Positions 18,955-28,322 of a stretch of DNA of 64,000 bases are shown here, piece by piece. The stretch comes from Gordonia gummivorans. GTDB lineage: Bacteria > Actinomycetota > Actinomycetes > Mycobacteriales > Mycobacteriaceae. Location of the stretch: contig NZ_JAKWBF010000012.1 of the NCBI RefSeq assembly GCF_022513585.1, positions 62,001 to 126,000 on the forward strand, written 5' to 3'. Under the pieces are notes generated by a model. That model searched no databases and had not been told where the DNA came from. It saw nothing but the letters and a program-made list of their open reading frames with translations. The translations under genes and the position numbers were made by a program. Each line of letters opens with the position of its first letter. Position 1 is the first letter of the stretch.

Positions 18955-19295
18955 TCAGCGACCCACCCGCCGACGGCGTCGGCGATCGTGGAGGCGGAAT
19001 TGCGTGAGCCTGCTCAAGAATCCGCGCATGCGGCCAGAAACCTCAGGCCTGGCCAGAAACCGCTGGCGCGCATCGGGTTTCTGACCAGACACGCGGTTTC
19101 TAAGTCGCGACATGCCAACGCTCACTCGGACGGGTGGTCGTCCGGCCTTGAGCCGCACCGAAAGTAGGGGAAGAAACTCGTCCCCTACTCCTGGAGTCCT
19201 CCCCGCGGATTTTCTCGCGGACGACTCACAAGCAGGGGCAGAAAGTAGGGGAAGAACCTCCGCTACTTTCAGTGGTCCGGCGGCTCGCCGAGTCA
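18955..19295. repeat. Composite dispersed repeat (family A with B-box tail), reversed copy
   Basis: Reverse orientation relative to copy 1. From left: GGCGATCGTGGAGGCGG, then CAGAAACC boxes at 19039-19072 and GGTTTCTG/GGTTTCTA boxes to 19103, then the core at 19163-19270 with AGTAGGGGAAGAAACT and CTCGCGGACGACTC. The end reads GAGTCA at 19290-19295, which includes the stop codon of the phosphotransferase gene (TGA, 19293-19295). A degraded extra piece (CGTCGGCAGTCGTGGAGCCGGGAAGG) begins near 18778. The rest of the 18691-19292 gap shows nothing else I can support. Confidence 0.8.
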
Positions 19296-20357
19296 CTCCC
19301 CCGCGATCGTCGCCCGCATGCGCGAGCCCAGCAGTCCGATTGCGTCACCCATCCGTGCGAACGCGGGATTGTGGGTTTGACCGTGGTAGTAGCGGTAGTA
19401 GATCTGCTGGGCGATCACGACCGCCCGGAACAGCCCGAACGCCTCGTACCAGCGCCAGCGATCCGGGGTCATGTCGAAACCCATTCGCTCGCAGTACCGT
19501 TCGACGAACTCGCGACGCGACACCATGCCGGGCAGGTTGGTCGGGACCCGCCGGATGGCCTGCATCGCGGCGTCGTCGTCGGCCTGGACCCAGTACGCGA
19601 GCGAACCGGCCACATCCATCAACGGATCGCCCAGGGTCGCCATCTCCCAATCCAGGATGCCGATCACCTGGCTGACGTCGGCGTTGTCGAGGACGACGTT
19701 GTCGAGTTTGTAGTCGTTGTGGATGACGCAGTTCGCCACGTCGTCGGGCTGGTGCTCGGCGATCCAGGCCATCTCGGCCTCGAACTCGGGCACGTCGTCG
19801 GTGTGCGCGTTGCGGAACCGGGTGGTCCAGCCGTCGACCTGTCGGCGAACGTAGCCGAAACCCTTGCCGAGGTCGGCGAGTCCGGCGTTCTCCGGATCCA
19901 CAGAATGCAGTTCGACGAGCGTGTCGATGAAGTTGTGGCACAACCGTCGGGCCTTCTCGGCGTCGAGCGGCACGTCGGCAGGCCAGTCCCGACGCGGGAT
20001 CACCCCGTCGATGCGGCCCATCACGTAGAAGTCCGCACCGAGCACCTCGTCGTCGTCGCAGAAGGCCACCAGCGGTGCGATGTAGGGCAGCACTGTGCCC
20101 AGCCGCGACTGGATTCGGTACTCCCGTCCCATGTCGTGGGCGCCGCGGGCCTTGGTGCCGCGCGGTGCACGGCGCAGGATCAGGTCCCGGTCCGAATAGT
20201 GCAGCAGGTAGGTCAGATTCGACGCACCGCCCGAGAACTGCCGAACCTCGGGTACTTCGCCGATGCCCGCATTCTCGCCGAGCCAGGACGCGACCCGCTC
20301 GACGTCGAACTCGTCCTCGGCCCGGACTGCGGTGGCCCCGCTCTCCCCCTCAGCCAT
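19293..20357 (-). CDS. Phosphotransferase family protein (APH fold, ACAD10/11-like kinase domain)
   Basis: 354 residues of the aminoglycoside-phosphotransferase/choline-kinase fold. The catalytic loop is VIHNDYKLDNVV (HxDxxxxN) and the Mg-binding Asp is in ILDWEMATLGDP; the nucleotide Lys/Arg region is DLILRRAP. In animals this domain is fused to an acyl-CoA dehydrogenase in ACAD10/ACAD11, where it is reported to phosphorylate 4-hydroxyacyl-CoAs before elimination. Here the two are separate adjacent genes, 14 bp apart, dehydrogenase first. The matching role in 4-hydroxy-fatty-acid catabolism is inferred. Its stop codon is the end of a family A repeat. Confidence 0.85.
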   Translation of the reverse strand: MAEGESGATAVRAEDEFDVERVASWLGENAGIGEVPEVRQFSGGASNLTYLLHYSDRDLILRRAPRGTKARGAHDMGREYRIQSRLGTVLPYIAPLVAFCDDDEVLGADFYVMGRIDGVIPRRDWPADVPLDAEKARRLCHNFIDTLVELHSVDPENAGLADLGKGFGYVRRQVDGWTTRFRNAHTDDVPEFEAEMAWIAEHQPDDVANCVIHNDYKLDNVVLDNADVSQVIGILDWEMATLGDPLMDVAGSLAYWVQADDDAAMQAIRRVPTNLPGMVSRREFVERYCERMGFDMTPDRWRWYEAFGLFRAVVIAQQIYYRYYHGQTHNPAFARMGDAIGLLGSRMRATIAGE

Positions 20358-20371
20358 GTCCTGTCCTCTCA

Positions 20372-21622
20372 CTATCGGTACTTGGCCAGTTCCAGGCGTG
20401 CGACGACGCTGCGGTGGACCTCGTCGGGCCCGTCGGCGAGACGCAGCGACCGTGCACCCACCCACGCCGCCGCCAGCGGGAAGTCGTCGGTCAGTCCGCC
20501 GCCGCCGTGCAGCTGGATTGCGAGGTCGATGACGTCGAGCGCCATGTTGGGCACCTCGACCTTGATCTCGCTCACTGCGGAGAGCGCCTCGCGACCCATG
20601 CCCTGGTCGAGCAGCCATGCGGCGTGCAGGACCAACAGCCTCGACCGGTTGATCGCGATACGGGCATCGGCGATACGTTCGGAGTTGCCGCCCAGCTTGG
20701 CCAGTGGCCGCCCGAATGCCTCGCGCGAAAGCGCGCGTCGCACACCGAGTTCCAGAGCTCGTTCGGCAAGCCCGATGGCGCGCATACAGTGATGGACGCG
20801 GCCCGGGCCGAGTCGGCCCTGGGCGATCTCGAAGGCCCGACCGGGCCCGAGCAGGACGTTGGATGCCGGCACCCGCACATCGGTGAACGACACCTCGCCG
20901 TGCCCGAACGGCTCGTCGAAGTAGCCCATCGTGGTGAGCATCCGCTCGACCCGAACACCCGGCGCGTCGATCGGGATGAGCACCATGGTGTGCCGAGCAT
21001 GCCGATCGGCCTCCGCGTCGGTGACGCCCATGAAGATCAGTACTTTGCAATCGGGATGTCCGACGCCTGTCGAGAACCACTTGATGCCATTGATGACGAC
21101 GTCCTCGCCGTCGGGCACCACCGTGGCGGCCATGTTGGTGGCATCCGAACTGGCGACGCCCGGCTCGGTCATGCAGAAGGCGCTGCGAATGTCGGCGCGC
21201 AACAACGGTTCCAACCACTGCGACCGCTGCTCGGCGGTGCCGTAACGCAGCAGCACCTCCATGTTCCCGGTGTCGGGTGCGCTGCAGTTGAAGACCAACG
21301 GACCGAGCGTCGATGCACCCATCGCCTCGGCGAGCGGAGCGTAATCGACATTCGACAGCCCGGCGCCACCGTCGGTCCCGAAGTCAGCTGCGTACTGCCC
21401 TGCGTGCGCCTCGGGCAGGAAGAGGTTCCACAGTCCTTCCTTGCGTGCCTTGGCCTGCAGTTCGGCGATCAGGGGCGACGGCACCCACGGGTCACCACCG
21501 CCCTCGCGACGGCTCGCGATGTCGCGGTGGATGTCCGGCTCGACAGGGTCGACCTCGGCGGCGATGAATGCTCGAACCCGCTCGGTCAGATCTGCCGATC
21601 GCGGTGACGGAGAAAAATCCAT
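20372..21622 (-). CDS. Acyl-CoA dehydrogenase, ACAD11-like
   Basis: FAD enzyme, 416 residues, cytosolic. The acyl-CoA dehydrogenase motifs are in order: N-terminal helical domain; FCMTEPGVASSDATNM (FAD/substrate strand, about residue 150); the GHGEVSFTDVRVP segment; LGPGRVHHCMRAIG; C-terminal AIQLHGGGGLTDDFPLAA. The catalytic base is not the usual Glu position of short-chain enzymes, as in ACAD10/11-type proteins (from memory, not verified). It is first in an operon with the phosphotransferase. Confidence 0.9.
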   Translation of the reverse strand: MDFSPSPRSADLTERVRAFIAAEVDPVEPDIHRDIASRREGGGDPWVPSPLIAELQAKARKEGLWNLFLPEAHAGQYAADFGTDGGAGLSNVDYAPLAEAMGASTLGPLVFNCSAPDTGNMEVLLRYGTAEQRSQWLEPLLRADIRSAFCMTEPGVASSDATNMAATVVPDGEDVVINGIKWFSTGVGHPDCKVLIFMGVTDAEADRHARHTMVLIPIDAPGVRVERMLTTMGYFDEPFGHGEVSFTDVRVPASNVLLGPGRAFEIAQGRLGPGRVHHCMRAIGLAERALELGVRRALSREAFGRPLAKLGGNSERIADARIAINRSRLLVLHAAWLLDQGMGREALSAVSEIKVEVPNMALDVIDLAIQLHGGGGLTDDFPLAAAWVGARSLRLADGPDEVHRSVVARLELAKYR

Positions 21623-21701
21623 GTCGATGACCGTACGTGGCGCGGGTCGCCACCGCAGCCACTTGGGGTAGGTGTCGCAGACGACGTCGAGTGGCCGGGC
21701 G

Positions 21702-24389
21702 TTACGACCAATATCTGGTCGAACCGTCGGGTCCCGCGGTGCTGCTCACCAGCTTGGCGAAACAATGCTCCTTGTCGAATCCTTGTGCCCGACACCAGTT
21801 GTTGGCCTGGTCGGGCCCCGGGAAGGTGGCCGCCGCCACGGTCACCCACCAGCCCTTGTAACTGAACACCGGCCACTCGTCGCTGTAGAGCAGGCGCACG
21901 TCGCTGAACCGCAGGCGCAGGGCCAAGAACTCGTCGAGAATGGCCTGGTTGTCCCAGATCCGGCCTTCCGCGTTCAACCCCGGACGTTTGGAGCTGAGCT
22001 GCGCGACCCACCGATTGTTCAGGTTGGCCAGGATGAACGCGCGGTCCGAATTGGCCTGCACCCGTAACGCATCGACGCTCGTGGCGGTGATGTTGGTGCC
22101 CGCGGGCAGGGCCGGGCCGGTCGCGGTCACCGGCGGTGCGCTCGCGCCGCCGTCCGGCACCGTCAGCGCAGGTGGCTGTCCGTTCGTCGGGCCCTTGTCG
22201 CAATCGACCAGGAAACGGTCCGAACCCGACTGCGTGGCCAGCGTGTCCGGAAGGCGGAAGAACGAGCCCGGCGGATAGGTCAGCTCCATCGTGAGGCCCT
22301 CCCCGGCGTCGTCAAGCGACGGAACCGCAATGGGCGCTTGGGAGAAGTCGAAATTCCCCGACGCGACGAGGTCGCCGCCGTCCTTGATCGTGATCCGCGT
22401 CCGCGGACCGAACAGGATATCGCCGCCGGGGCACTGGGCCGACACCTTCATCCGCACCCCGAGGCCGCCACTCGTCGTCCGGAACGACTCCGGGGTGAAC
22501 ACCGGCGGACTCCCGCACGCGGTCACGTACTCGTCGTCGCCGGAACCGTTGTCGCTGGTCGTGTCTCGCGTGGTACCGGGCACGATGGCGCGTGGGCCGG
22601 TGGGGGCCAGAGCGGTGATGGCATCGGCGGTCACCGTGACGATGCGATCTCCGATCGCAAAGATTCGCGGGGCCGAATTGCCGGTCGCATCCGAACGACT
22701 CCCGACCGCGGGCGCCGAGAGCGACCACACCGACGCGCCGGATGCCATGTCCACCGCCGCGAGACCCCCATTCTTCGCGATGATCACTCGCTCGCCGTCG
22801 ACGACGCCGGGGCCGTCCGACAGATAACTCACGCCGTTCACAGGCTGCGTCCAGCGCTGCGCTCCCGTCGTCGTGTCGAGGGAGACGAGCTGCGCACCCG
22901 AACCCTGATCACGTGTGACGACAACGGTCTCGCGATCGTCGGCGACCAATATCTGGACATCCTGGCTCAGTGCCGAGGACGTCCACCTGGTGGTTTTGTC
23001 GTCGAGGCTCGTGAATCCGCCGCCGATCGCGACATAGCCGCGTTGCGCCGGCGTCGACACCTCGGGAATCGCAAAGTATGAACCTTCGAACGAGGTGGTC
23101 GAACCATCCGACCGAACGTGAAGGACCGGCCCCTTGCTCGGGGAGCCGGAGTTCACCGAGCCCGTGACGGCCAGCAGCGATCCATCGGGCAGTGCCGTGA
23201 TCTGGGCGGTTCCGGGCTTCGACACAATCTCTCGACCGTCATCTGCCGAAACCACGACGACGTTGGCACCACCCGAGGCGACCAGCGACGTGGATGCCGT
23301 GAACCGTGACGAGTCACCGGTCGGCAAACCGTCGGGGAGGGTGAGGCTCTTCTCCCACTCGGTCCCTGACCGTGTGACCTTGGTGATGTGTAAGCCATCG
23401 CTGTCGAAATGGCGCACGAACGCGGCTCGGCCGTTGAAGGCGATTCCGTACGGCTGACTCGTCGGCAAGACGGCCGTCGCCGTGGCAGTACCGGTGCGAG
23501 TGTCGACGAAGTAGACGTTCGACGATCCATAGCACGCGATCGTGTGGTCGACGATGGCGTCTGAGCACGCACGCACCAGTTCGCTGAGTTTCCAGTTCTG
23601 ACCGGTCGTCACGTTGACGCCGACCAGGTTCCGCGTGGCGTCGGTTCCGCCGTACTGAGACTGCGAGATGAGGGTCACGAGTGTGTCGCCGTCGTGCACA
23701 GCGCCGACAGCTCCGTACATGTTGGCCTCGGGCAACACCGACTGGAAGTAGCTACCGCCGACATCCTGCGGAGTCACCGTCCACGCCGCGCTGCTCGGCG
23801 CGCTCGGATAGGACCCGGTGAGTTGTCCGGCGACGAGTTCGGGCAAGTCGTCGTCGGACTCCTTCTGTTGCCAGAAGATCACACCGCCGACGACGAGGGC
23901 GATCACGCACACCAGCACGATGCCCGACACGATCCACGGTGCGCGCGAACGCTTCTGGGGCGGCGGGCCCTGCGGACCCCAATAGCCAGGTGGTGGCATG
24001 CCAGGTGGCGGGCCCTGTTGCGGCGCGATCGCCGGGAACGGCGTGGACGGCGCCATCTGGGTGGCCTGGTAGGGGCTGGCGTTGGGCGGCATGGCGTTGG
24101 GCATGGTCGCACCGATGGACGTCGGGCCGGCGGCGGCCGAACCTGGCGCACTGGGTGGTGCCGGCTGCGTGTCCTTCTGCAAGTCGATGCGATGCTGCAC
24201 CGTCTTGCGCAACTCGGTCCGGTCGATCGGCTCCATGACCGTCGGAGATTCTTCGGGCGCCGGTTGATCCGGGTCGCTCGGTATCACCGTCGGATCGGCG
24301 ACCGGCTCGATCGCGGTCGGCGACTCGGACATCTCCTGCCCCGGAGATTCTGGCGATTCGTCCGATGAACCCGGCCCAGGATGCGGCAT
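21702..24389 (-). CDS. Membrane-anchored PQQ-like beta-propeller protein with C-terminal extracytoplasmic domain
   Basis: 895 residues. Residues 1-150 are acidic then Pro/Gly/Gln-rich and cytosolic; one membrane helix follows (WIVSGIVLVCVIALVVGGVI, about 152-172); then a large exported region. Residues ~200-620 hold PQQ/WD40-like blades, e.g. LVSLDTTTGAQRWTQPVNG and LAAVDMASGASVWSLSAP. After a Cys-containing linker, the last ~85 residues (WVAQLSSKRPG, GWWVTVAAATFPG, NWCRAQGF, HCFAKL) resemble the SPOR-like C-terminal domain that I recall on some actinobacterial kinases and membrane proteins. The whole looks like a sensor kinase ectodomain without the kinase. Function unknown. It is downstream of the PAP2 gene. 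Confidence 0.7.
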   Translation of the reverse strand: MPHPGPGSSDESPESPGQEMSESPTAIEPVADPTVIPSDPDQPAPEESPTVMEPIDRTELRKTVQHRIDLQKDTQPAPPSAPGSAAAGPTSIGATMPNAMPPNASPYQATQMAPSTPFPAIAPQQGPPPGMPPPGYWGPQGPPPQKRSRAPWIVSGIVLVCVIALVVGGVIFWQQKESDDDLPELVAGQLTGSYPSAPSSAAWTVTPQDVGGSYFQSVLPEANMYGAVGAVHDGDTLVTLISQSQYGGTDATRNLVGVNVTTGQNWKLSELVRACSDAIVDHTIACYGSSNVYFVDTRTGTATATAVLPTSQPYGIAFNGRAAFVRHFDSDGLHITKVTRSGTEWEKSLTLPDGLPTGDSSRFTASTSLVASGGANVVVVSADDGREIVSKPGTAQITALPDGSLLAVTGSVNSGSPSKGPVLHVRSDGSTTSFEGSYFAIPEVSTPAQRGYVAIGGGFTSLDDKTTRWTSSALSQDVQILVADDRETVVVTRDQGSGAQLVSLDTTTGAQRWTQPVNGVSYLSDGPGVVDGERVIIAKNGGLAAVDMASGASVWSLSAPAVGSRSDATGNSAPRIFAIGDRIVTVTADAITALAPTGPRAIVPGTTRDTTSDNGSGDDEYVTACGSPPVFTPESFRTTSGGLGVRMKVSAQCPGGDILFGPRTRITIKDGGDLVASGNFDFSQAPIAVPSLDDAGEGLTMELTYPPGSFFRLPDTLATQSGSDRFLVDCDKGPTNGQPPALTVPDGGASAPPVTATGPALPAGTNITATSVDALRVQANSDRAFILANLNNRWVAQLSSKRPGLNAEGRIWDNQAILDEFLALRLRFSDVRLLYSDEWPVFSYKGWWVTVAAATFPGPDQANNWCRAQGFDKEHCFAKLVSSTAGPDGSTRYWS

Positions 24390-24442
24390 CGTTCAAGTAA
24401 AGCGGCACGTCGACAACCCCGCCATCCTTCGGGCGGACCAAT

Positions 24443-25036
24443 TCAGGTGGCCGTCCTGCCGACCCGCACGTCGAGGTCCCTGCGCGACGACTCGAACCAG
24501 ACGAGAGCCAGTGCGCACAGACCCACCCAGGCAGCACCCAACAGCCAGCCAGCGAGCACGTCCGTCGTCCAGTGGACGCCGAGATAGATTCGGGTGCAGC
24601 CGATGGCGATCGACCACAGCGGAGCGATGAGCAACACCCAACGGTGTCGTCGGACCCAGTCGACGTGCCGGTAGGCGACGATGGCCAACAGGCCGAAGAT
24701 CACCATGCTCATCATCGAGTGGCCCGACGGGAACGAGAACGTGTCGATGTCGACGAGCCGGTTCACCTCGGGTGGGCGCGGTCGGCGGAAAAGATGCTTG
24801 AGCCCCACCATGAGCAGGTAGCCGATCAGCGCGCCGGCACCGAGGAACACCGCGTCGACCGTGTACCGACGCACGGCGAGGACGATCACCACGGCAAGGG
24901 TGACCAGCGCCATCGGGAGCGTATTGCCGGTGACCGTGACGACATGCGCGACGGTGATCCACGGTTCGGAGCGGTTGTCGACCACCCACCGCGCGACCGT
25001 CTCGTCGAGGTTGGTGGGAGTGACGAACACCGCCAT
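24443..25036 (-). CDS. PAP2-family membrane phosphatase
   Basis: 197 residues with about six membrane segments and the three phosphatidic-acid-phosphatase motifs: KHLFRRPRP (KX6RP), FPSGH (PSGH), and TRIYLGVHWTTDVLAGW (variant SRX5H with Thr for Ser). Likely substrates are lipid phosphates such as undecaprenyl or decaprenyl pyrophosphate. ATG 25036 is preceded by GAGAGGAG and was preferred to an upstream in-frame start at 25153 that reads into the divergent promoter. It shares a 115-bp intergenic region with the MMPL gene. Confidence 0.88.
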   Translation of the reverse strand: MAVFVTPTNLDETVARWVVDNRSEPWITVAHVVTVTGNTLPMALVTLAVVIVLAVRRYTVDAVFLGAGALIGYLLMVGLKHLFRRPRPPEVNRLVDIDTFSFPSGHSMMSMVIFGLLAIVAYRHVDWVRRHRWVLLIAPLWSIAIGCTRIYLGVHWTTDVLAGWLLGAAWVGLCALALVWFESSRRDLDVRVGRTAT

Positions 25037-25076
25037 CTCCTCTCCCGTACGTCTGCGAACCTCGCCTTGACGGGCA

Positions 25077-25093
25077 CTCAAGTTGAGCACAAG
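25077..25093 (+). promoter_or_regulatory. CTCAAGT-N3-SCACAAG box upstream of the MMPL gene
   Basis: CTCAAGTTGAGCACAAG lies 59 bp before ATG 25152. It contains the perfect palindrome CTCAAGTTGAG. A closely similar box (CTCAAGTGGGCCACAAG) precedes the next gene at 27413-27429, suggesting one regulator for both. Confidence 0.4.
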
Positions 25094-25151
25094 TGCGCCG
25101 CAAGTCCTGCCGACCACCCTATCGGGGAAACCACACCCCGAAAGGAATCTC

Positions 25152-27332
25152 ATGAAGACTCCCCTGCTCTACCGGATCGGGCACGCCTGCGCGTCACACC
25201 CGTTCCGCGCATTGGGCGGCTTCCTCGCCGCGCTCGTCCTCGTCACGGTCCTGGCCACCGCGTTCGGCGGCGCCACCCAGGAGAACTGGGACGTGCCGGG
25301 CACCGAATCCCAGCGCGGAATCGATCTGCTCCGCGATCATGTTCCCGGCGCCGGCAACGCCGACGCACGCATCGTGCTGCACGACGACGGACCACTGGAC
25401 ATGCGCACCGTCGACGACCTGCGCGCTCGGCTTGCCGGCCTCGACCACGTCGCCACTGTCGACGCACCGCAGTTCAGCAGCGACCGCGACACCGCGATCA
25501 TCGTCGTCGGATACGACGTGCCGGTCACCGAGCGGTCGTTGATGGGCAACGTCGAGCCGCTCGAGAAGGCCGTGCAACCCACCCGCGATGCCGGTGTGCA
25601 GGTCGAGATGAACGGCGGATTGCCCGAGACTGCCGCCGCGCCGCTGAAGGGACATGCCGAGATCATCGGAATCACGCTGGCGCTTCTCATTCTGGTGCTG
25701 GCGCTCGGCTCCGTCGTTGCCGCGGGTCTCCCGATCCTCACCGCCATCGGCGGACTCGCTGTCGGATCCGCCGCAATCACGCTGCTCGCCGCCACCATGG
25801 AGGTCAGTCCGTCGGCACCCTTGGTGGCCACCATGGTGGGCCTTGGCGTCGGCATCGACTACGCCCTGCTCGTGGTGTCCCGGCACTCGGAATTCCTACG
25901 GGCGGGCCACGATCCGGTGGAGTCGGCGGCACGCGCGGTTGCGACGGCCGGACGGTCGGCGATGTTCGCCGCGCTCACCGTGTTGATCTCGCTGATGGGG
26001 CTGCGTCTGGCCGGGCTGGCGACCTACTCGTCCTTCGGCTTCGCCACCGCGATCGCGGTGATCGCCATGCTGGCCGCCACCCTGGTCGTCGTTCCGGCGA
26101 TGTGCCGACTGTGCGGTCGGCGGATGTTGCCCCGCAAGGTCCGTAAGGCAAGTGCCGCAACCGCTCCCGTGGCATCGACCGGACGGGAACCGCTGAGCGC
26201 GCGGTGGGCGGCCGCTGTCGGACGACGGCCGGTGGCCTTCGGGCTGCTCGCGGTGATCGTGATGGTCACCCTCGCCGTCCCCGCACTCGGCATGCGCACC
26301 TGGCCGCAGGACTCCGGCGCCCAGTCGACCGAGCTCACCACGCGACGCGCGCACGACATCCTGGTCGACGAGTACGGTCCCGGCGCCAACTCGCAGATCC
26401 TGATCGTCGCACCGACCGACACGGTCAGTGGCGCCGAGCTGGCCTCGGCGACAGCACGTATCACATCCATTCCGGGCGTGGCCGCGGTGTCGGCGCCGGC
26501 GATCTCCCCAGACGGTGAACTGGCCGTCATCTCCGTCACCTCGGCCTACGATCCGGCTGCGGACGGTACGCCGGAGATGCTCGCCGCAGTGCGTTCGGCC
26601 CTTCCCCAGGGCGCGATACTGACCGGTGCGACAACGTATTTCAGTGACATCTCGGACAAACTCCAGGAACGTCTGTGGGTGGTCATCGGGTTCGTCGTCG
26701 CGGCGTCGGTGCTGGCGCTGATGGTTCTCTTCCGGTCGATCGCGGTGCCGATCAAGGCAGCGTTGATGAACCTTCTCTCGGTGGTCGCCGCATACGGAGT
26801 CATCACCGCGGTGTTCCAATGGGGTTGGGGTATGCAACTTTTCGGCCTCGACCACACCGTCGCCGTGTCGAGCTGGGTGCCGATCCTCATCTTCGCGATT
26901 CTCTTCGGACTCTCGATGGACTACGAGGTCTTCCTGCTCTCCCGAATCCGGGAGGACTGGCTGGCAACCGGCGACGCCAAGGGCAGCGTGGTGCGCGGAC
27001 TCGCCCGGACCGGACGCGTCATCACCAGCGCGGCGGCAATCATGGTCGCGGTGTTCCTGAGCTTCGCCACCGAAGCCGATGTGGTCCTCAAGATGCTCGG
27101 ACTCGGCATGGCCACCGCCGTGCTGCTCGACGCGACGCTCATCCGCATGGTCCTGGTGCCCGCGACTATGACGCTCCTGGGCCGGTTCAACTGGTGGCTG
27201 CCGGGCTGGCTGGACCGAATCCTCCCGAACGTCGACGTCGAAGGTCATGGCCATCCGACGCCGTCCGTCGAACAGCAGACCGTGCGGCCGACCGCGACTG
27301 AAGATCCCGACGGCGAACTGCAACCGGTCTGA
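25152..27332 (+). CDS. MMPL-family RND transporter
   Basis: 726 residues with 12 predicted membrane segments in the RND/MMPL layout: helix 1, a periplasmic loop (~50-190), helices 2-6, helix 7, a second loop, helices 8-12. The proton-relay Asp-Tyr pairs of MMPL proteins are visible as GVGIDYALLVVSRHSEF and GLSMDYEVFLLSRIRED. MMPL proteins export lipids or siderophores to the mycomembrane; this short type (no C-terminal domain) is common and its substrate is unknown. ATG 25152 follows GAAAGGA. A putative operator lies upstream. No accessory MmpS is present. Confidence 0.9.
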   Translation: MKTPLLYRIGHACASHPFRALGGFLAALVLVTVLATAFGGATQENWDVPGTESQRGIDLLRDHVPGAGNADARIVLHDDGPLDMRTVDDLRARLAGLDHVATVDAPQFSSDRDTAIIVVGYDVPVTERSLMGNVEPLEKAVQPTRDAGVQVEMNGGLPETAAAPLKGHAEIIGITLALLILVLALGSVVAAGLPILTAIGGLAVGSAAITLLAATMEVSPSAPLVATMVGLGVGIDYALLVVSRHSEFLRAGHDPVESAARAVATAGRSAMFAALTVLISLMGLRLAGLATYSSFGFATAIAVIAMLAATLVVVPAMCRLCGRRMLPRKVRKASAATAPVASTGREPLSARWAAAVGRRPVAFGLLAVIVMVTLAVPALGMRTWPQDSGAQSTELTTRRAHDILVDEYGPGANSQILIVAPTDTVSGAELASATARITSIPGVAAVSAPAISPDGELAVISVTSAYDPAADGTPEMLAAVRSALPQGAILTGATTYFSDISDKLQERLWVVIGFVVAASVLALMVLFRSIAVPIKAALMNLLSVVAAYGVITAVFQWGWGMQLFGLDHTVAVSSWVPILIFAILFGLSMDYEVFLLSRIREDWLATGDAKGSVVRGLARTGRVITSAAAIMVAVFLSFATEADVVLKMLGLGMATAVLLDATLIRMVLVPATMTLLGRFNWWLPGWLDRILPNVDVEGHGHPTPSVEQQTVRPTATEDPDGELQPV

Positions 27333-27401
27333 GTGACCACTGCGCCGTCAGCACCCCTGACCGGGTGCTGTCGGCGCAGGTCACGGGCCGCTGCGCTGCG
27401 G

Positions 27402-27429
27402 CTCAAGTCGCCCTCAAGTGGGCCACAAG
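27402..27429 (+). promoter_or_regulatory. Repeated CTCAAGT boxes upstream of the hemerythrin gene
   Basis: CTCAAGT occurs at 27402 and 27413 (11 bp apart, one helical turn). The second is part of CTCAAGTGGGCCACAAG, which matches the box at 25077-25093 at 13 of 17 positions. It lies 67 bp before ATG 27497. Confidence 0.4.
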
Positions 27430-27496
27430 CGACCACGCGCATGGTTGACCCAGCAACCCGAACACCCACCGATCACGCACAGAGAAAGCCACCACG

Positions 27497-28267
27497 ATGA
27501 CCACCTCCGCCCGCCCCCTCGCCTACGCGTCGCAGATCGAGACCACGGACGAGACCTACCCCGTCCAGTTGCGTCTGCCCGGGCAGGCCGCAGCGCCGGA
27601 AGGCCCGATCGACCCGTTCATGATGTACGTCGTGCACCACGCCTTCCGTCGGGATCTGGCCGATTTCGCGGCGTGCGCACCACGCACCCCGGTAGACGAC
27701 CTCGACACCTGGGGAGCGCTCGCCGAGCGCTGGGCGATGTTCAGCGAGATGCTGCACCACCATCACACCGGTGAGGACGAAACGCTGTGGCCGCTGCTCT
27801 TGGGCCGGAGTTCCGACGCCGAGCAGGTGGTGCTGTACGCCATGGAAGCCGAACACGAGGTCATCGACCCTCTGCTGGCACTGTGCACCGCCGGGTTCCT
27901 GCGGATGGCCACCGACGACCCCGAATTCGGAGGCGACGAGGGCGTCCGAGCCGAACTGTCGGATGCACTCGCCCGGACTCGTGACGTGCTGTCTGCGCAC
28001 CTCGCACACGAGGAGGGCGAGGCCATCGCCATCGTGCAGCGACACATGACACCCGCCGAGTGGAGTGCCTTCGAGGACAAGATGGGCGAGGGTTCGTCGC
28101 TACGGGACACGTTCCGGATGGCACCGTTCATGGTGAAGGGACTCAGCGCCGCCGATCGCGCATCCGTGTTCGCCCGAGTGCCGGCGATCTTGAAACTGAT
28201 TGTGCGACTGGGTGAACCCAGCTTCCGACGTCGCGAACGCCGCGCGTTCTTCTACGATCCTCGGTGA
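27497..28267 (+). CDS. Hemerythrin-like domain protein
   Basis: 256 residues, cytosolic. The four-helix hemerythrin HHE domain spans about residues 40-190 with iron-ligand motifs VVHHAFRRD, MLHHHHTGEDE, EAEHEVID and HLAHEEGEAI. Such proteins bind di-iron and sense or store O2, NO or iron; which applies here is unknown. ATG 27497 is preceded by GAGAAAG. The adjacent MMPL gene shares an upstream box with it, so they may respond to the same signal. Its 3' side is a hairpin repeat shared with two other convergent junctions. Confidence 0.85.
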   Translation: MTTSARPLAYASQIETTDETYPVQLRLPGQAAAPEGPIDPFMMYVVHHAFRRDLADFAACAPRTPVDDLDTWGALAERWAMFSEMLHHHHTGEDETLWPLLLGRSSDAEQVVLYAMEAEHEVIDPLLALCTAGFLRMATDDPEFGGDEGVRAELSDALARTRDVLSAHLAHEEGEAIAIVQRHMTPAEWSAFEDKMGEGSSLRDTFRMAPFMVKGLSAADRASVFARVPAILKLIVRLGEPSFRRRERRAFFYDPR

Positions 28268-28322
28268 ACGAGGCGAACATGAAGTGCTCAAGACGACAGC
28301 CGAGCGCCTCCCCCTCCCCCCG

